Of a stretch of DNA of 63,792 bases, positions 46,111 through 55,515 are shown in pieces. Both the position numbers and the translations under genes were made by a program. A model generated the notes under the pieces. The model saw only the letters and a program-made list of their open reading frames with translations. It was not told where the DNA came from and did not search any database. Source of the DNA: Alkaliphilus transvaalensis ATCC 700919 (GTDB lineage: Bacteria; Bacillota; Clostridia; Peptostreptococcales; Natronincolaceae); the NCBI RefSeq assembly GCF_000621485.1, contig NZ_JHYF01000018.1:1-63792 (forward strand). The letters are read 5' to 3'. The stretch's first letter is position 1, and each line of letters starts with the position of its first letter.

Positions 46111-46155
46111 ATTTTGATACATTAACATGAATTTTTTTTTTCTATCAAATTTGAT

Positions 46156-46518
46156 CTAGGGAATTTTGATATCCTGTACATAGACATTAACTCTACCGAC
46201 GTCAATATCTGTCATAACTTCTATTGCTTGTTTTACCTTTTCTTGTAGTTTCTGTACTAAATCAGGAATAATCACACCATACTCCACTGTAACAGAAATA
46301 TTAATTTCAATTTGCTTTTCTTCATTGTCAATTTTAATTGCCTTTTTACTACTATTTTTTTTACTAAAGGCCTCAGAAATCCCTTTAGATAGACCACTTG
46401 TAAAGGAGACAACTTCTTTAATATCTTCTATCGTCTTTTGAATAATTACCATGATTACATCATTTGAAATTTTAATCTTACCTTCTTCCGCTGACAGTTC
46501 CATTGCATTTTTAGACAT
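46156..46518 (-). CDS. Asp23/Gls24 family envelope stress protein
   Basis: A 120-residue protein with the family pattern GKIKISNDVIMVIIQKTIEDIKEV, a variable centre with Lys/Ser, and a VTVEYGVIIPDLVQKLQEKVKQAIE helix before a final strand (VNVYVQDIKI). Members such as Bacillus AmaP-associated YqhY or staphylococcal Asp23 coat the membrane and respond to cell-wall stress. Here it is monocistronic or cotranscribed with nothing upstream within 37 bases except the HMA-TauE gene, whose product is unrelated. GGAGGAG supports the start. Confidence 0.88.
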   Translation of the reverse strand: MSKNAMELSAEEGKIKISNDVIMVIIQKTIEDIKEVVSFTSGLSKGISEAFSKKNSSKKAIKIDNEEKQIEINISVTVEYGVIIPDLVQKLQEKVKQAIEVMTDIDVGRVNVYVQDIKIP

Positions 46519-46555
46519 TTACATCTCCTCCTCTTTCGATAACATTTCCATTATA

Positions 46556-47944
46556 CTACGTTTGACAACAAGCAGGTGTTCGCTTATTTTCTGGTATCGT
46601 TAGATTATTTGGTAGGTTTTCCACATTCTCTACGACATGAAAGCTTCCACCTAACATTCCCATCCAACAACTGAAGACAAGCTCTCCTTCTTCCTCTGGT
46701 ACAAATTCAACAATATTGATTCCTGATTCAAGTTTTTGCCGAATCTCTAATTGAGGAATAATAATTTCATTATTACAGCCATTAATCGTCTCACCATTTA
46801 TAATCCATTTTACCTTCTTACCCTTCTGTAATATGTAAAAATTTGGTTGGTAACCACTGTTATTGGCATAAGTTTCAATAATTTGAAGTTCATCCATTAT
46901 TACTGGCATCATTTCAACACCAATAAGTAACTGTTGTCTGTTAGTAGAAAAAATTTGATTCTTAAGGGATCTTCCTTGAAGTGTTAGTCCTCTATCTATA
47001 ATAACTAGACCTAAAACCATTACTAGTACAGCACTGGTCTTTAACAACTTCCGATTTAAATTACTACCTATGTATGCACTAATGCTTCCTAACCCTAACA
47101 TCAAGGGTACTGTCCCAAGACTAAAAATAAACATAGATAAAGCTCCTCGACCTATGCTACCGGTACCTAATGCATATATTTGCATTGTTTGAAGAGGGCC
47201 GCAGGGCATTAGTCCTGTAAAAAGCCCAACGTAAAATGGCGTGTTTTTCTTCCCTTTAAATGACGGCATTTTAAATAACTTCGGCAACTTAACATAATTT
47301 CTTAAAAAAGCAAAGGGCTCCAACATGCTAAGTCCTAAAAGAATCATAAAAACACCAGCAAATATTGTTATGGTACCCTTTAATTGAGAAGAAAAGCTAA
47401 TGATAGAGCCAATACCGCCAACAATACCCCCTACTAGAGTATAGGCTATTACTCTTCCAACATTATATTGTAGGGCAGATTTTAGGGTTTTTAGAGGCTT
47501 TCCTTTATTACCTTTTTCTATAAAGGCAATACTTTGGGATAAGACAATACCTCCACACATTGAAAGACAGTGAAGTGATGTCAGTAAACCTACTACAAAA
47601 AGTATCGGATAGGTTACATTTTCATCTATTTCCGGAATAAAATTAAAACCAACCGTATTATTAATTATGAGGTAAAGCCCTAGCATTGTTGTAAGAGCAA
47701 CAATTACTCCTTTATAGGGTAATTTAGCTGAATTGCTTACATCTTCTATTAATACAGCTTCATAACCTAACTTTTCTATCGTTTTAACTAGCTTTGCTAC
47801 ATCTTTTGTTCTACATTGTACTTTACTTAAGCTGTAGGATACTATTAGTTGCTCTACATCTAGCTTCATTACCGCTCTTCTTATTCGTTCTTCACAATTG
47901 GAGCAATGCATCCCGCTAACCTTCAATACTACTAACTTCTCCAT
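46556..47944 (-). CDS. HMA - TauE/SafE-like membrane - cupredoxin fusion, predicted copper handling
   Basis: A 462-residue fusion. Residues 1-70 are a heavy-metal-associated domain with the metal-binding pair Cys14 and Cys17 (GMHCSNC). Residues 80-325 form a sulfite-exporter/SafE-like membrane domain of about six to seven helices, with LTSLHCLSMCGG and GLMPCGPLQTMQ motifs that place Cys residues in the membrane. The C-terminal part (about 345-450) has a cupredoxin-like fold pattern ending in FSCWMGMLGGSF. It is followed by Pro-Ala-Cys-Cys. Together they suggest copper transfer across or along the membrane. The neighbours MobA and the CopZ-N-like protein follow the same direction. Confidence 0.8.
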   Translation of the reverse strand: MEKLVVLKVSGMHCSNCEERIRRAVMKLDVEQLIVSYSLSKVQCRTKDVAKLVKTIEKLGYEAVLIEDVSNSAKLPYKGVIVALTTMLGLYLIINNTVGFNFIPEIDENVTYPILFVVGLLTSLHCLSMCGGIVLSQSIAFIEKGNKGKPLKTLKSALQYNVGRVIAYTLVGGIVGGIGSIISFSSQLKGTITIFAGVFMILLGLSMLEPFAFLRNYVKLPKLFKMPSFKGKKNTPFYVGLFTGLMPCGPLQTMQIYALGTGSIGRGALSMFIFSLGTVPLMLGLGSISAYIGSNLNRKLLKTSAVLVMVLGLVIIDRGLTLQGRSLKNQIFSTNRQQLLIGVEMMPVIMDELQIIETYANNSGYQPNFYILQKGKKVKWIINGETINGCNNEIIIPQLEIRQKLESGINIVEFVPEEEGELVFSCWMGMLGGSFHVVENVENLPNNLTIPENKRTPACCQT

Positions 47945-47979
47945 ATCACCCTTAATCCCCTTCCTAAATATTTAAAATG

Positions 47980-48576
47980 TCAAAATTCCTTACTTATTTC
48001 TAAGTATTCTTCATTAGTATTGACATTATAAAAGCATTTCATAAGAGGGTCAAACTTCAACACTTCACCTTTTAAAATTTTTCTCACTTTTAATTGTGAT
48101 ATTAGACTCACTATTTTGTATGTTTTATTCACTAAAGCCTTTTCTATTAAGGGTAAGCAGCTTTTACTAAATATTGCATGGAGGGGTTCGTAATAGGGTT
48201 TGAGGTAAGGAATCACCAGATCCTCACCTTGATATTGATTTTGCATATAGGTAATTAGTGCTTGATTTAAAAAGGGCATATCACATCCAAAAACAAAGAT
48301 ACTTGAATATTTTGCCACCTTTAAACCCGAATAAATCCCTAGTAATGAACTTTTATAATTAGTTTCAAATAGATCATCGGTAAATGAAACCTTCCCCAAG
48401 AAGGAATATACTTCTGGTGTATCTGTAACAATCAGAATTTCTTCAAACAAAGGTCTTAGGGGTTCCACAACACGCTCAATCATTGTTTTATTCCCTAATT
48501 TGATTAGAGCCTTGTTTTCTCCCATTCTACTACTGGCTCCCCCTGCTAAAATCACAGCTGTCATTTGTTTCTTCAT
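47980..48576 (-). CDS. mobA: molybdenum cofactor guanylyltransferase
   Basis: A 198-residue nucleotidyltransferase with the signature ILAGGASSRMGENKA at residues 9-23 and the metal-binding FGCDMPFL near 95. It joins GMP to molybdopterin. It precedes the HMA-TauE gene and lies near a MoeA-like gene, forming a small molybdenum/copper group. Length is normal. GAGGTG precedes the ATG. Confidence 0.9.
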   Translation of the reverse strand: MKKQMTAVILAGGASSRMGENKALIKLGNKTMIERVVEPLRPLFEEILIVTDTPEVYSFLGKVSFTDDLFETNYKSSLLGIYSGLKVAKYSSIFVFGCDMPFLNQALITYMQNQYQGEDLVIPYLKPYYEPLHAIFSKSCLPLIEKALVNKTYKIVSLISQLKVRKILKGEVLKFDPLMKCFYNVNTNEEYLEISKEF

Positions 48577-48598
48577 GAATTACACCTCAATAGCATTT

Positions 48599-48916
48599 TT
48601 AAATGTTGGGCCTTTGACATTTTCCACTACATCCCCCACATTGGGGTTTCTTTGTTTTCGTTACTCCATTAAAATCCGAAGATAAATCAATATCCTGTAG
48701 TAAATAGACTACATCTTCTACTCCATTGAAAAAAACAACTTCGCATTCACTGTTTTTGCAGGTATAGTACTTTTCACTAATGACCAACTTCTTTAAATCT
48801 TCTTTAACAACTGATTTAACCACCAAATAATGAAGATAGTCAGATTCCCGATGGCATAAAGGACACTTCTTCGTAGCCTCCTGAATCTTTTTACTGCAAC
48901 CACCACAATTAGACAA
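48599..48916 (-). CDS. CopZ N-terminal-like zinc/iron-sulfur ribbon protein
   Basis: A 105-residue protein with nine cysteines. The central segment CPLCHRESDYLHYLVVK through KYYTCKNSECEVVFF matches the N-terminal domain of archaeal-type CopZ, which binds zinc and a [2Fe-2S] cluster; the copper-binding HMA domain is missing here but present in the neighbouring fusion protein. Both ends have extra Cys clusters (CGGC near 4; CGGCSGKC near 94). The start is TTG 48916 behind GGAGGG. It may donate copper or electrons to the HMA-TauE protein (inference). Confidence 0.75.
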   Translation of the reverse strand: MSNCGGCSKKIQEATKKCPLCHRESDYLHYLVVKSVVKEDLKKLVISEKYYTCKNSECEVVFFNGVEDVVYLLQDIDLSSDFNGVTKTKKPQCGGCSGKCQRPNI

Positions 48917-48986
48917 CTACTTCCCTCCTATTCCAAATAATATTTATTCTATGTTAGATAATATTCTTATTTTTTTCTCCTTAGAC

Positions 48987-49703
48987 TTATTTTACCGATG
49001 GCAAGGCATCTACAAAACTATAAAAAGCTTCATAATTACCTCTAAAATCAATATTTTCCTTTTCTTCATTGCGACTAATCATGTAATCTTCGATGAGATA
49101 TGTTTGTATACCCAATTTTTTAGCTATCATGTCTTCTTCAACGTCATTGCCAACCATCATACATTGATCTGGACTTTTACCTACTTTAGTTAGTATTTCA
49201 TTATAATACTCTAGTTTTGGCTTACAATGATGCATCATCTCAAATGAGGTAAGTAACTGAAAATCCTTTTCATCTAACCCTGCCCAATGGAGTCTTTGAA
49301 CAACTGCGGACTTAGGAAAAATTGGGTTTGTGGCTACTACAAGGGAATACCCCTTTTTCTTCAGCTTTTCTATAGCCTTAATAACAAACTGATTCTGTTG
49401 AACCGTATCTTTAATCTTTCTAAAGTCATTTTCATAGAAATCTTCAAAAATAGGAATAATGGTTTCCTTGGGGTAGCTTGTCTTTGTAAAAAAATCTTCA
49501 AAAAAGACAGTTTCATTGGTTTTATCTACCTCGTTGTTTTTGATTGAATAGTAAGTAGATGCTAAAATCATTTCACTGAGCTCCTGAGGTGAGAAATAAT
49601 CTTTAAATTTAACCCCCAACTCATAGAAATATCTTTGCAAAAAGTCCTCTGTATTAATTGGTAACAAAGTACCATCTAAGTCAAATAATATTGTATTAAT
49701 CAA
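48987..49703 (-). CDS. HAD-superfamily hydrolase
   Basis: A 238-residue hydrolase with LFDLDGTLLP at residues 6-15, motif II VVATNP near 121, a Lys near 155 (HHCKPKLEYY) and GNDVEEDMIAKKLG near 178. It is of the subfamily IA type with a helical cap. Start TTG 49703 lies behind AAGGAGG. The substrate is unknown; phosphoglycolate-like or nucleotide monophosphates are common for the type. Confidence 0.85.
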   Translation of the reverse strand: MINTILFDLDGTLLPINTEDFLQRYFYELGVKFKDYFSPQELSEMILASTYYSIKNNEVDKTNETVFFEDFFTKTSYPKETIIPIFEDFYENDFRKIKDTVQQNQFVIKAIEKLKKKGYSLVVATNPIFPKSAVVQRLHWAGLDEKDFQLLTSFEMMHHCKPKLEYYNEILTKVGKSPDQCMMVGNDVEEDMIAKKLGIQTYLIEDYMISRNEEKENIDFRGNYEAFYSFVDALPSVK

Positions 49704-49757
49704 TTTATGTTCCTCCTTAGTGATTTCTATGTTTATCTAAATGAAAACTAAATTATT

Positions 49758-50783
49758 TTAACTCTTGCCAAAGTGACAATTTGGAAAAGTACACACATCA
49801 CACTTTAGGCATTGTCCTCCATAGCCTAATTGAGAAATATCACGTCTTTTGATCTCTTCCCCAGCAAAAACCCGTGGAAGAAGAATATCAAAGGCGGTTG
49901 TATGGGCAAACATAACACATCCTGGTAAGCCGAAAAGCGGTATTCCTTCTATATAAGCAAACATAAGCATTGCTCCTGGTAAAACTGGTGTACCGTAGGT
50001 TACAATATTTGCACCGCTAGCCTTGATGGCACCAGGGGTCTTATCGTCGGGATCTACAGACATTCCTCCTGTCACAATAATTAGCTCTGCCCCCTGCCCT
50101 TTTGCCTCTAAGACTGTCTCCTTAATATAATCTAGCTCATCAGGCACAATTTTTTTATAAAATATACTTGAGTCATAACTTTTAAGCTTCTCTTCAATAA
50201 CTGGTCCGAAGCGATCTTCAATTCTTCCTTTATATACCTCGCTACCTGTAATAATTAACGCCGTCTTTAATTTTTGAAAGGGTTTTATCTGTAAGATGGG
50301 GGGCGCATCCTTTAGAATACTTTCTATTTCTTTAATCTTCTCCTTAGAAATAATCAATGGAATTACTCGACATCCACCAATTAATCCTTCTTCTTCAACA
50401 CTACGATTACCATGAATCGTTGCAATGCTAATTTCGCCTAAATCATTTACTTCTTCCAAAAGATTTCGATCTACCTTTAGAAGCCCCTTATATTGAGCAA
50501 TGAAATTTATCTTTCCCTCACTAGGAGGAGATGTAAAGTTTACTCCTGCACCACACAATAACTTACCCAATATGATTGCCGCTTCGTCCTCATGTAATTG
50601 GCCTTCTTCTATCTCAAGTACATAAATATGTTCTTTTCCTATCTTCAATAGTTTTTCGATATCATTTTCTTGTATCACATGTCCTTTTTTAAAGGCGACT
50701 CCTTTAAATATTCCTGGTACAATTTCTGTTATATCATGACCAATTACCTTACCAATTGCTTTTTCTGTTGGAATAATCTTCAT
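49758..50783 (-). CDS. MoeA-like molybdopterin-binding protein
   Basis: A 341-residue protein whose central and C-terminal part is a MoCF-type domain: ALIITGSEVYKGRIEDRFG near 180, VTGGMSVDPDDKTPGAI near 240 (GGxS...D motif) and FGLPGCVMFAHTTAFD near 292. The N-terminal half lacks the standard MoeA domain order. The tail carries a Cys cluster (CLKCDVCTFPNCHFG) that could bind metal. A role in molybdenum insertion or cofactor handling for a specific enzyme is likely; the target is unknown. The start ATG 50783 follows GGAGGGG; an ATG six codons upstream does not. Confidence 0.8.
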   Translation of the reverse strand: MKIIPTEKAIGKVIGHDITEIVPGIFKGVAFKKGHVIQENDIEKLLKIGKEHIYVLEIEEGQLHEDEAAIILGKLLCGAGVNFTSPPSEGKINFIAQYKGLLKVDRNLLEEVNDLGEISIATIHGNRSVEEEGLIGGCRVIPLIISKEKIKEIESILKDAPPILQIKPFQKLKTALIITGSEVYKGRIEDRFGPVIEEKLKSYDSSIFYKKIVPDELDYIKETVLEAKGQGAELIIVTGGMSVDPDDKTPGAIKASGANIVTYGTPVLPGAMLMFAYIEGIPLFGLPGCVMFAHTTAFDILLPRVFAGEEIKRRDISQLGYGGQCLKCDVCTFPNCHFGKS

Positions 50784-50946
50784 TGAACCCCTCCAATACA
50801 TTTTTCTACCTATCGTTGGTTAAAATGCTTACATTTACGGGAACTGTTTCAACTATTATATCATATTGGTAATATTACGTCTCTTCGGCATTTAAAATTT
50901 TTGAATTTTTAAAAAACCAACTTTGGGAGGTACTAGTAATAATGTA

Positions 50947-51003
50947 ATATGCTCCCCTTAAGTAAGAGACCTCCTTTGTCTACCTACTATAAGGGGAGCA
51001 TAT
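50947..51003. repeat. long inverted repeat downstream of the YkuS-like gene
   Basis: Perfect 14-base arms ATATGCTCCCCTTA and TAAGGGGAGCATAT are 29 bases apart. It lies between the stop of the YkuS-like gene and the leader of the MoeA-like gene and lacks T runs, so a plain terminator is unlikely. Confidence 0.6.
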
Positions 51004-51058
51004 CGGAACATATTATCAAACAGATTTACTGTTTTTTTAATAATCAATTTAAATTATC

Positions 51059-51316
51059 TTATCGTACCCTTTCTGTCATTTTATCGTAGACTTGGTGGGG
51101 AACCAATCCCATTGCTTCTACTACCTTACCGGATTTTTTTGTTTGACTGGACAGATTAGCGTTATTCATGTCATTTACAATTATTGCATCATACAGATTG
51201 GGGTCTATATCATGGATTTCATTATTAAAATGTAAGGCCCTTACATCATATCCCCTATCAGCAAAATAATTTTTAACATCCTGTAATCGATTTTCAATAA
51301 CAACTCTTTTTTTCAA
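51059..51316 (-). CDS. YkuS/UPF0180 family protein
   Basis: An 85-residue small protein with the family segments RLQDVKNYFADRGYDV, YDAIIVNDMNNANL and VVEAMGLVPHQVYDKM. The function is unknown; members are common in spore formers. The start is TTG 51316, six bases after GGAGGG; the ATG two codons upstream leaves no spacer to that site. Confidence 0.8.
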   Translation of the reverse strand: MKKRVVIENRLQDVKNYFADRGYDVRALHFNNEIHDIDPNLYDAIIVNDMNNANLSSQTKKSGKVVEAMGLVPHQVYDKMTERVR

Positions 51317-51403
51317 AGCCATCCCTCCATGTTTTTTTCTCCTACTTATTATGAACAAGAGAGCTCATTTCTATGTTTCCTAACCTATGGTTACTAATTG
51401 AAA

Positions 51404-52792
51404 TTATGAGTCTGAAAGATTATTCTTTTCATAGGTCTTTCTGTAATAAGAATCAAACCATAATTTCGAAAAAATACCAAAAAACAAATTAGAAATAGCT
51501 AAACCAATCCAAATCCCTGTAATTTCTAAGTTTACTAAATAGGCTAATACATAGGTAAGGGGTATTGCCAGAACAAAAAAGCGTATGGCTGTTGTTATGA
51601 AGGTAGGTAAGCCTTTTCCTATCGCTTGAAAGGCTGAATTTGACACCATTCCTATCCCTACAAAAATATAGCTAACGGCCATAATTCTTAGATACTCAAT
51701 TCCATGCCTTAAAACAATTTCTGTCTTCCCTTCACTGGCATCCAAAAAAATATTTAATAATTGACTTGGAAAAGCAAAAACAAAAGTAGCCATAATTCCC
51801 ATCGCTACTATTACTACCACCAATGCTTGACGATAGATCATTCTCATCCGTTGGAATTTTTTAGCCCCAAAATTTTGTCCTAGCATAGCAATGGTTGCTG
51901 CCCCAAAGGCAACCCCCGGCAGTATACCAATTGAATCTATCCTAAAACCGAGGGCATAGGCAGCAACGGCTTCTTGAGAGAAATCCATAGCGAAACGATT
52001 GACAAAAACCATTGTGAAGGCAATAGAACCTTGGGCAACTGTAGAAGGTAGCCCTACCTGAAGCATTTCCAGTAGGAGGTCCCACCTAAATTTAAAGTTT
52101 TCCATCCTAATCTGAATATCACTTTTCTTTTTCAATAGAAAAATGATACCCACGGTTAAACCAACAAACCAAGAGAGGGCGGTTGCTAAGGCGGCTCCTG
52201 CAATACCTAATGCTGGGAAAATGCCAATACCAAAGATTAATAACGGGTCGAGGATGATATTCATAATTGAACTCCCTACTAAAGTATACATAGATAAATT
52301 CGTTTTTCCTTCCCCTCTAAAAATCCCATCTATTGCAAAAAATAAAAATTTAATAGGCATAGCAATCACAATTATCATGATATAGTTCCATGCGAGTCTA
52401 AATACTTCTCCCTCTGCCCCCACAAAGGTTAGCATTGGGTCTACAACTACCATACCCAAACATAAAAATAATACACCTATGAAACCAGCCAAAAATAGAC
52501 CGTTAATAGCAACATTATTGGTCTTTTTAGGCTCTCCTGCACCGATGCTTCTTGCTACCAATGAGCTAATCCCAATAGACAGCCCTGATCCTAGGGAGAC
52601 ACTGAGCATAAAAATAGGAAAAGTTAGTCCCATAGCAGCAATTGCATCAGTTCCTAATCTTGACACAAAATAGGTATCTACTATATTAAATAGGGTCTGC
52701 ATCATCATGGCGAACAATATTGGCATTGCTAAACGAAGAAAGGTACTACTTATTTTCCCTTCTAATAAATCAAGATTATTGTTTCTATTCAT
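51404..52792 (-). CDS. MATE-family efflux transporter
   Basis: A 462-residue membrane protein with 12 predicted helices in two homologous halves, beginning KISSTFLRLAMPILFAMMMQ and with the VDTYFVSRLGTDAIAAMGL segment typical of MATE proteins. It exchanges Na or H for cationic drugs or metabolites. The start at ATG 52792 (AGGAG upstream) is preferred; an ATG ten codons upstream (52822) behind AAGGA is possible. It is monocistronic and flanked by the best copy of the dispersed repeat. Confidence 0.9.
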   Translation of the reverse strand: MNRNNNLDLLEGKISSTFLRLAMPILFAMMMQTLFNIVDTYFVSRLGTDAIAAMGLTFPIFMLSVSLGSGLSIGISSLVARSIGAGEPKKTNNVAINGLFLAGFIGVLFLCLGMVVVDPMLTFVGAEGEVFRLAWNYIMIIVIAMPIKFLFFAIDGIFRGEGKTNLSMYTLVGSSIMNIILDPLLIFGIGIFPALGIAGAALATALSWFVGLTVGIIFLLKKKSDIQIRMENFKFRWDLLLEMLQVGLPSTVAQGSIAFTMVFVNRFAMDFSQEAVAAYALGFRIDSIGILPGVAFGAATIAMLGQNFGAKKFQRMRMIYRQALVVVIVAMGIMATFVFAFPSQLLNIFLDASEGKTEIVLRHGIEYLRIMAVSYIFVGIGMVSNSAFQAIGKGLPTFITTAIRFFVLAIPLTYVLAYLVNLEITGIWIGLAISNLFFGIFSKLWFDSYYRKTYEKNNLSDS

Positions 52793-52840
52793 TACGTTTC
52801 TCCTAACCATCACTTTTTTCATAAGTTAATCCTTATTAGT

Positions 52841-53218
52841 TGAGGAAATTGCATAATTTGATATTATATTTATATTAATGCAAAATAAAAACTTCGCTGC
52901 TTAGTGTTCAACGGGTAATATAAATGATGTTAGAAACTTTCATACTAACAGTTCAATATTATAAACATTTGTAGTTAGTATTAAAGTTTAGAACAAAGTA
53001 TTTCATAGGAAGATTTAAAGGTTGACGTTGTTGAAACTCATTTACGTAAAGTTCTTTTTTATATAATATCAAAGTAGAACTTTACTATTCGTTATAACAA
53101 AGCGACTGCCTCGAAATCTAAGATTTCGGCCATCTGCTTTTCACAATGGGTGACTTAGTTTTTATTTTTGCATAAATCGAATATAAATTCATTGTTATGG
53201 TATTATGCAATTTCCTCA
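52841..53218 (+). repeat. MITE-like dispersed repeat, best copy (copy A)
   Basis: A 378-base element bounded by perfect 16-base inverted repeats (TGAGGAAATTGCATAA at 52841-52856 and its complement at 53203-53218); the similarity extends inward about 55 bases with an ATGCAAAATAAAAACT segment on both ends. Inside are a hairpin bounded by ATACTAAC and GTTAGTAT, and a second inverted repeat GTAAAGTTCT / AGAACTTTAC. There is no transposase gene. No clear target-site duplication was found. A 60-codon frame across its right end has no ribosome binding site and is not called. Confidence 0.8.
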
Positions 53219-53376
53219 GTTATATATACTGAGATTTTTTTATCTTTATCTGGTTTTATTGAAAGATTTAATATTTATTTTTTTCATTTCCCTACACTTA
53301 TATGTAAACCTCTGTATGTAAATCTTTTAAGAATTTATCCCATTTCTTAAGTTCTTAATCCCTTAGATAGAAATTT

Positions 53377-53406
53377 AAAAAAGGGTATCTTTTAAAATAC
53401 CCTTTT
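53377..53406 (-). terminator. terminator of the pantothenate operon
   Basis: AAAAGGGTA / TACCCTTTT stem, with T-rich sequence following on the minus strand, 27 bases after panD. Confidence 0.85.
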
Positions 53407-53432
53407 CTGCATTCCTATAAACTTACAATTCC

Positions 53433-53816
53433 CTATAAACTTACACCTGGTTTTTCTTCATATTTCATTTCAACGATTTTATTATCTTCACCTAATATTA
53501 CTACTGTTGGTTTAAAGGTTTCTGCCTCGTTGGCATCAATCATACAATAAGCAATGATAATGACTTGGTCTCCCGGTTGAACTAGCCTAGCAGCAGCTCC
53601 ATTTAAACATACAACACCACTTCCTCTTTCCCCCTTTATTACGTAGGTTTCAAAGCGAGCACCATTATTATTGTTAACGATTTGTACCTTTTCATTAGGA
53701 TAGATCTTTGAAGCTTCCAACAGCTCCTCGTCTATGGTAATGCTTCCTACATAGTTTAGGTTGGCCTCTGTTACAGTTGCCCTATGCAGTTTAGATTTAA
53801 AAAAGTTTAACATCAT
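53433..53816 (-). CDS. panD: aspartate 1-decarboxylase proenzyme
   Basis: A 127-residue proenzyme that makes beta-alanine for pantothenate. Self-cleavage between Gly and Ser in YVGSITID (Ser25 from this start) creates the pyruvoyl group. Other family segments are [12 protein letters not shown] and [21 protein letters not shown]. The start is one of two adjacent ATGs behind GGAGG, which overlaps the end of panC. Last gene of the operon. Confidence 0.96.
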   Translation of the reverse strand: MMLNFFKSKLHRATVTEANLNYVGSITIDEELLEASKIYPNEKVQIVNNNNGARFETYVIKGERGSGVVCLNGAAARLVQPGDQVIIIAYCMIDANEAETFKPTVVILGEDNKIVEMKYEEKPGVSL

Positions 53817-53821
53817 TTTTA

Positions 53822-54670
53822 TTACGCCTCCATAATTATATTATCTATTAATCTTACCTTGCCTACCTTTGCAGCTAAAGCTATTAAAACTCTACCTTCT
53901 ATGACTGTTACATCCTCTAAAGTATCAAAATCTACTATTTTAATGTAGTCTATATGAACACTGACTTCTTCAGAAATGTTCTTTTCTATAATTAAATAGA
54001 TTGCCTTAGCATCTTGAATACCAGCTTCTATTGCTTCTTTAGCCTTAAATAAACTTTTTGACAACACCAAGGCAGATTGCCGATCAGTTTCGCTAAGATT
54101 AACATTTCTAGAGCTCATGGCTAATCCATCTGACTCTCTAACGATAGGGCAAGGAACAACCTCTATCTCTATATTTAAGTCTCTTACCATTTTTTCTATA
54201 ACGGCTACCTGCTGAGCATCCTTTAGCCCAAAGTAGGCTTTATGGGGGGATACTATTTGAAATAATTTGTTAACAACAGTTGTTACTCCTCTAAAGTGCC
54301 CAGGCCTTGAGGCTCCACAAAGCTTATCGGTTATACCAAAGACTTCTACAAAAGTCTGGTAACCATAGGGGTACATTTCCTCTACAGTAGGATGGAATAT
54401 ATATTGGGCTCCCCCTTCCTCTGACCTTGCCTTATCTCCCTCTAAATCTCTGGGATATACATCGTAATCTTCATTTACCCCAAATTGTGTAGGATTAACA
54501 AAGATACTTACCACCACCACGTCATTCTCTGCTTTGGCCCTCTTGACTAAAGAAATGTGTCCATCATGCAAGTAGCCCATGGTAGGGACAAAACCAATAG
54601 ATTTTCCCTGCGCCTTTTCATCTTTTATGATCTTTTTCATCTCTTCTATCGTCGTAATTACTTTAATCAT
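53822..54670 (-). CDS. panC: pantothenate synthetase
   Basis: A 282-residue ligase joining pantoate and beta-alanine with ATP. The HIGH-like motif appears as [13 protein letters not shown] (residues 29-41) and the second ATP motif as MSSRN near 185. The length is normal. It lies five bases before panD and 14 bases after panB. Confidence 0.97.
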   Translation of the reverse strand: MIKVITTIEEMKKIIKDEKAQGKSIGFVPTMGYLHDGHISLVKRAKAENDVVVVSIFVNPTQFGVNEDYDVYPRDLEGDKARSEEGGAQYIFHPTVEEMYPYGYQTFVEVFGITDKLCGASRPGHFRGVTTVVNKLFQIVSPHKAYFGLKDAQQVAVIEKMVRDLNIEIEVVPCPIVRESDGLAMSSRNVNLSETDRQSALVLSKSLFKAKEAIEAGIQDAKAIYLIIEKNISEEVSVHIDYIKIVDFDTLEDVTVIEGRVLIALAAKVGKVRLIDNIIMEA

Positions 54671-54684
54671 ATCATTTTTACTCC

Positions 54685-55515
54685 TTAATATAGTTTTTTC
54701 ATTGTCTCATCATCAATTGTAAAGGTATGCTTCTTTTCTGGAAAAACCCCTTCTTGGATTTCCCCACAATAGGAGATTACCGCTTCTTTAATAGAGCTAC
54801 CTAAATCGGCATATTTTTTCACAAATTTTGGTGTTAAGTTATTGTACATACCTAACATATCTTGTATCACCAGTACTTGACCATCACAATACTTCCCTGC
54901 TCCAATTCCAATAGTGGGTACATTAATGGATTCGGAAATTAATTGAGCCAGCTTTTCAGGTATACATTCCAAAACGATGGCAAAAACCCCTGCAGCTTCT
55001 AACAGTTTTGCATCTTCAATAATTTTCTTTGCTTGAGCCTCATCCTTCCCCTGTACCTTATATCCCCCCATCATATTAACCGATTGAGGCGTTAGACCTA
55101 AATGTCCGCACACGGGAATTTGAGCTTTAACCAGAGCTTCTATCTTATCAATAATCTCTTTTCCACCCTCTAATTTGACTGCATGGGCATTTCCTTCTTG
55201 TATCAATCTACCAGCGTTTTTAATGGTTTCTTCTACACTTACATGATAAGACAAGAAAGGCATATCACCTATCACTAATGCTCTTTTTACACCTCTAGCT
55301 ACTGCCTTTGTATGGTGGATCATATCCTCTAAAGTTACCTGAAGGGTATGCTCGTAGCCTAACATTACCATTCCTAAAGAATCTCCTACTAAAATACTAT
55401 CCACTCCAGCTTCTTCTAAAAGTTTAGCTGTTGAGTAGTCGTAGGCTGTTAACATAGATATCTTATGCCCTTCTTCTTTAGCTTTGATAAAGGATGCTGT
55501 TGTAAATTTATTCAT
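54685..55515 (-). CDS. panB: 3-methyl-2-oxobutanoate hydroxymethyltransferase
   Basis: A 276-residue enzyme making ketopantoate from 2-oxoisovalerate and methylene-tetrahydrofolate. Signature segments are [19 protein letters not shown] near 21, the metal-binding [12 protein letters not shown] near 43, KLEGG near 115 and [14 protein letters not shown] near 200. The start overlaps the end of panG by eight bases, indicating coupled translation. Confidence 0.97.
   Translation of the reverse strand: MNKFTTASFIKAKEEGHKISMLTAYDYSTAKLLEEAGVDSILVGDSLGMVMLGYEHTLQVTLEDMIHHTKAVARGVKRALVIGDMPFLSYHVSVEETIKNAGRLIQEGNAHAVKLEGGKEIIDKIEALVKAQIPVCGHLGLTPQSVNMMGGYKVQGKDEAQAKKIIEDAKLLEAAGVFAIVLECIPEKLAQLISESINVPTIGIGAGKYCDGQVLVIQDMLGMYNNLTPKFVKKYADLGSSIKEAVISYCGEIQEGVFPEKKHTFTIDDETMKKLY

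Noticed and set aside
53168-53350. 60-codon plus-strand frame across the right end of repeat copy A
   Set aside because: No ribosome binding site and atypical composition; it begins inside the non-coding repeat.
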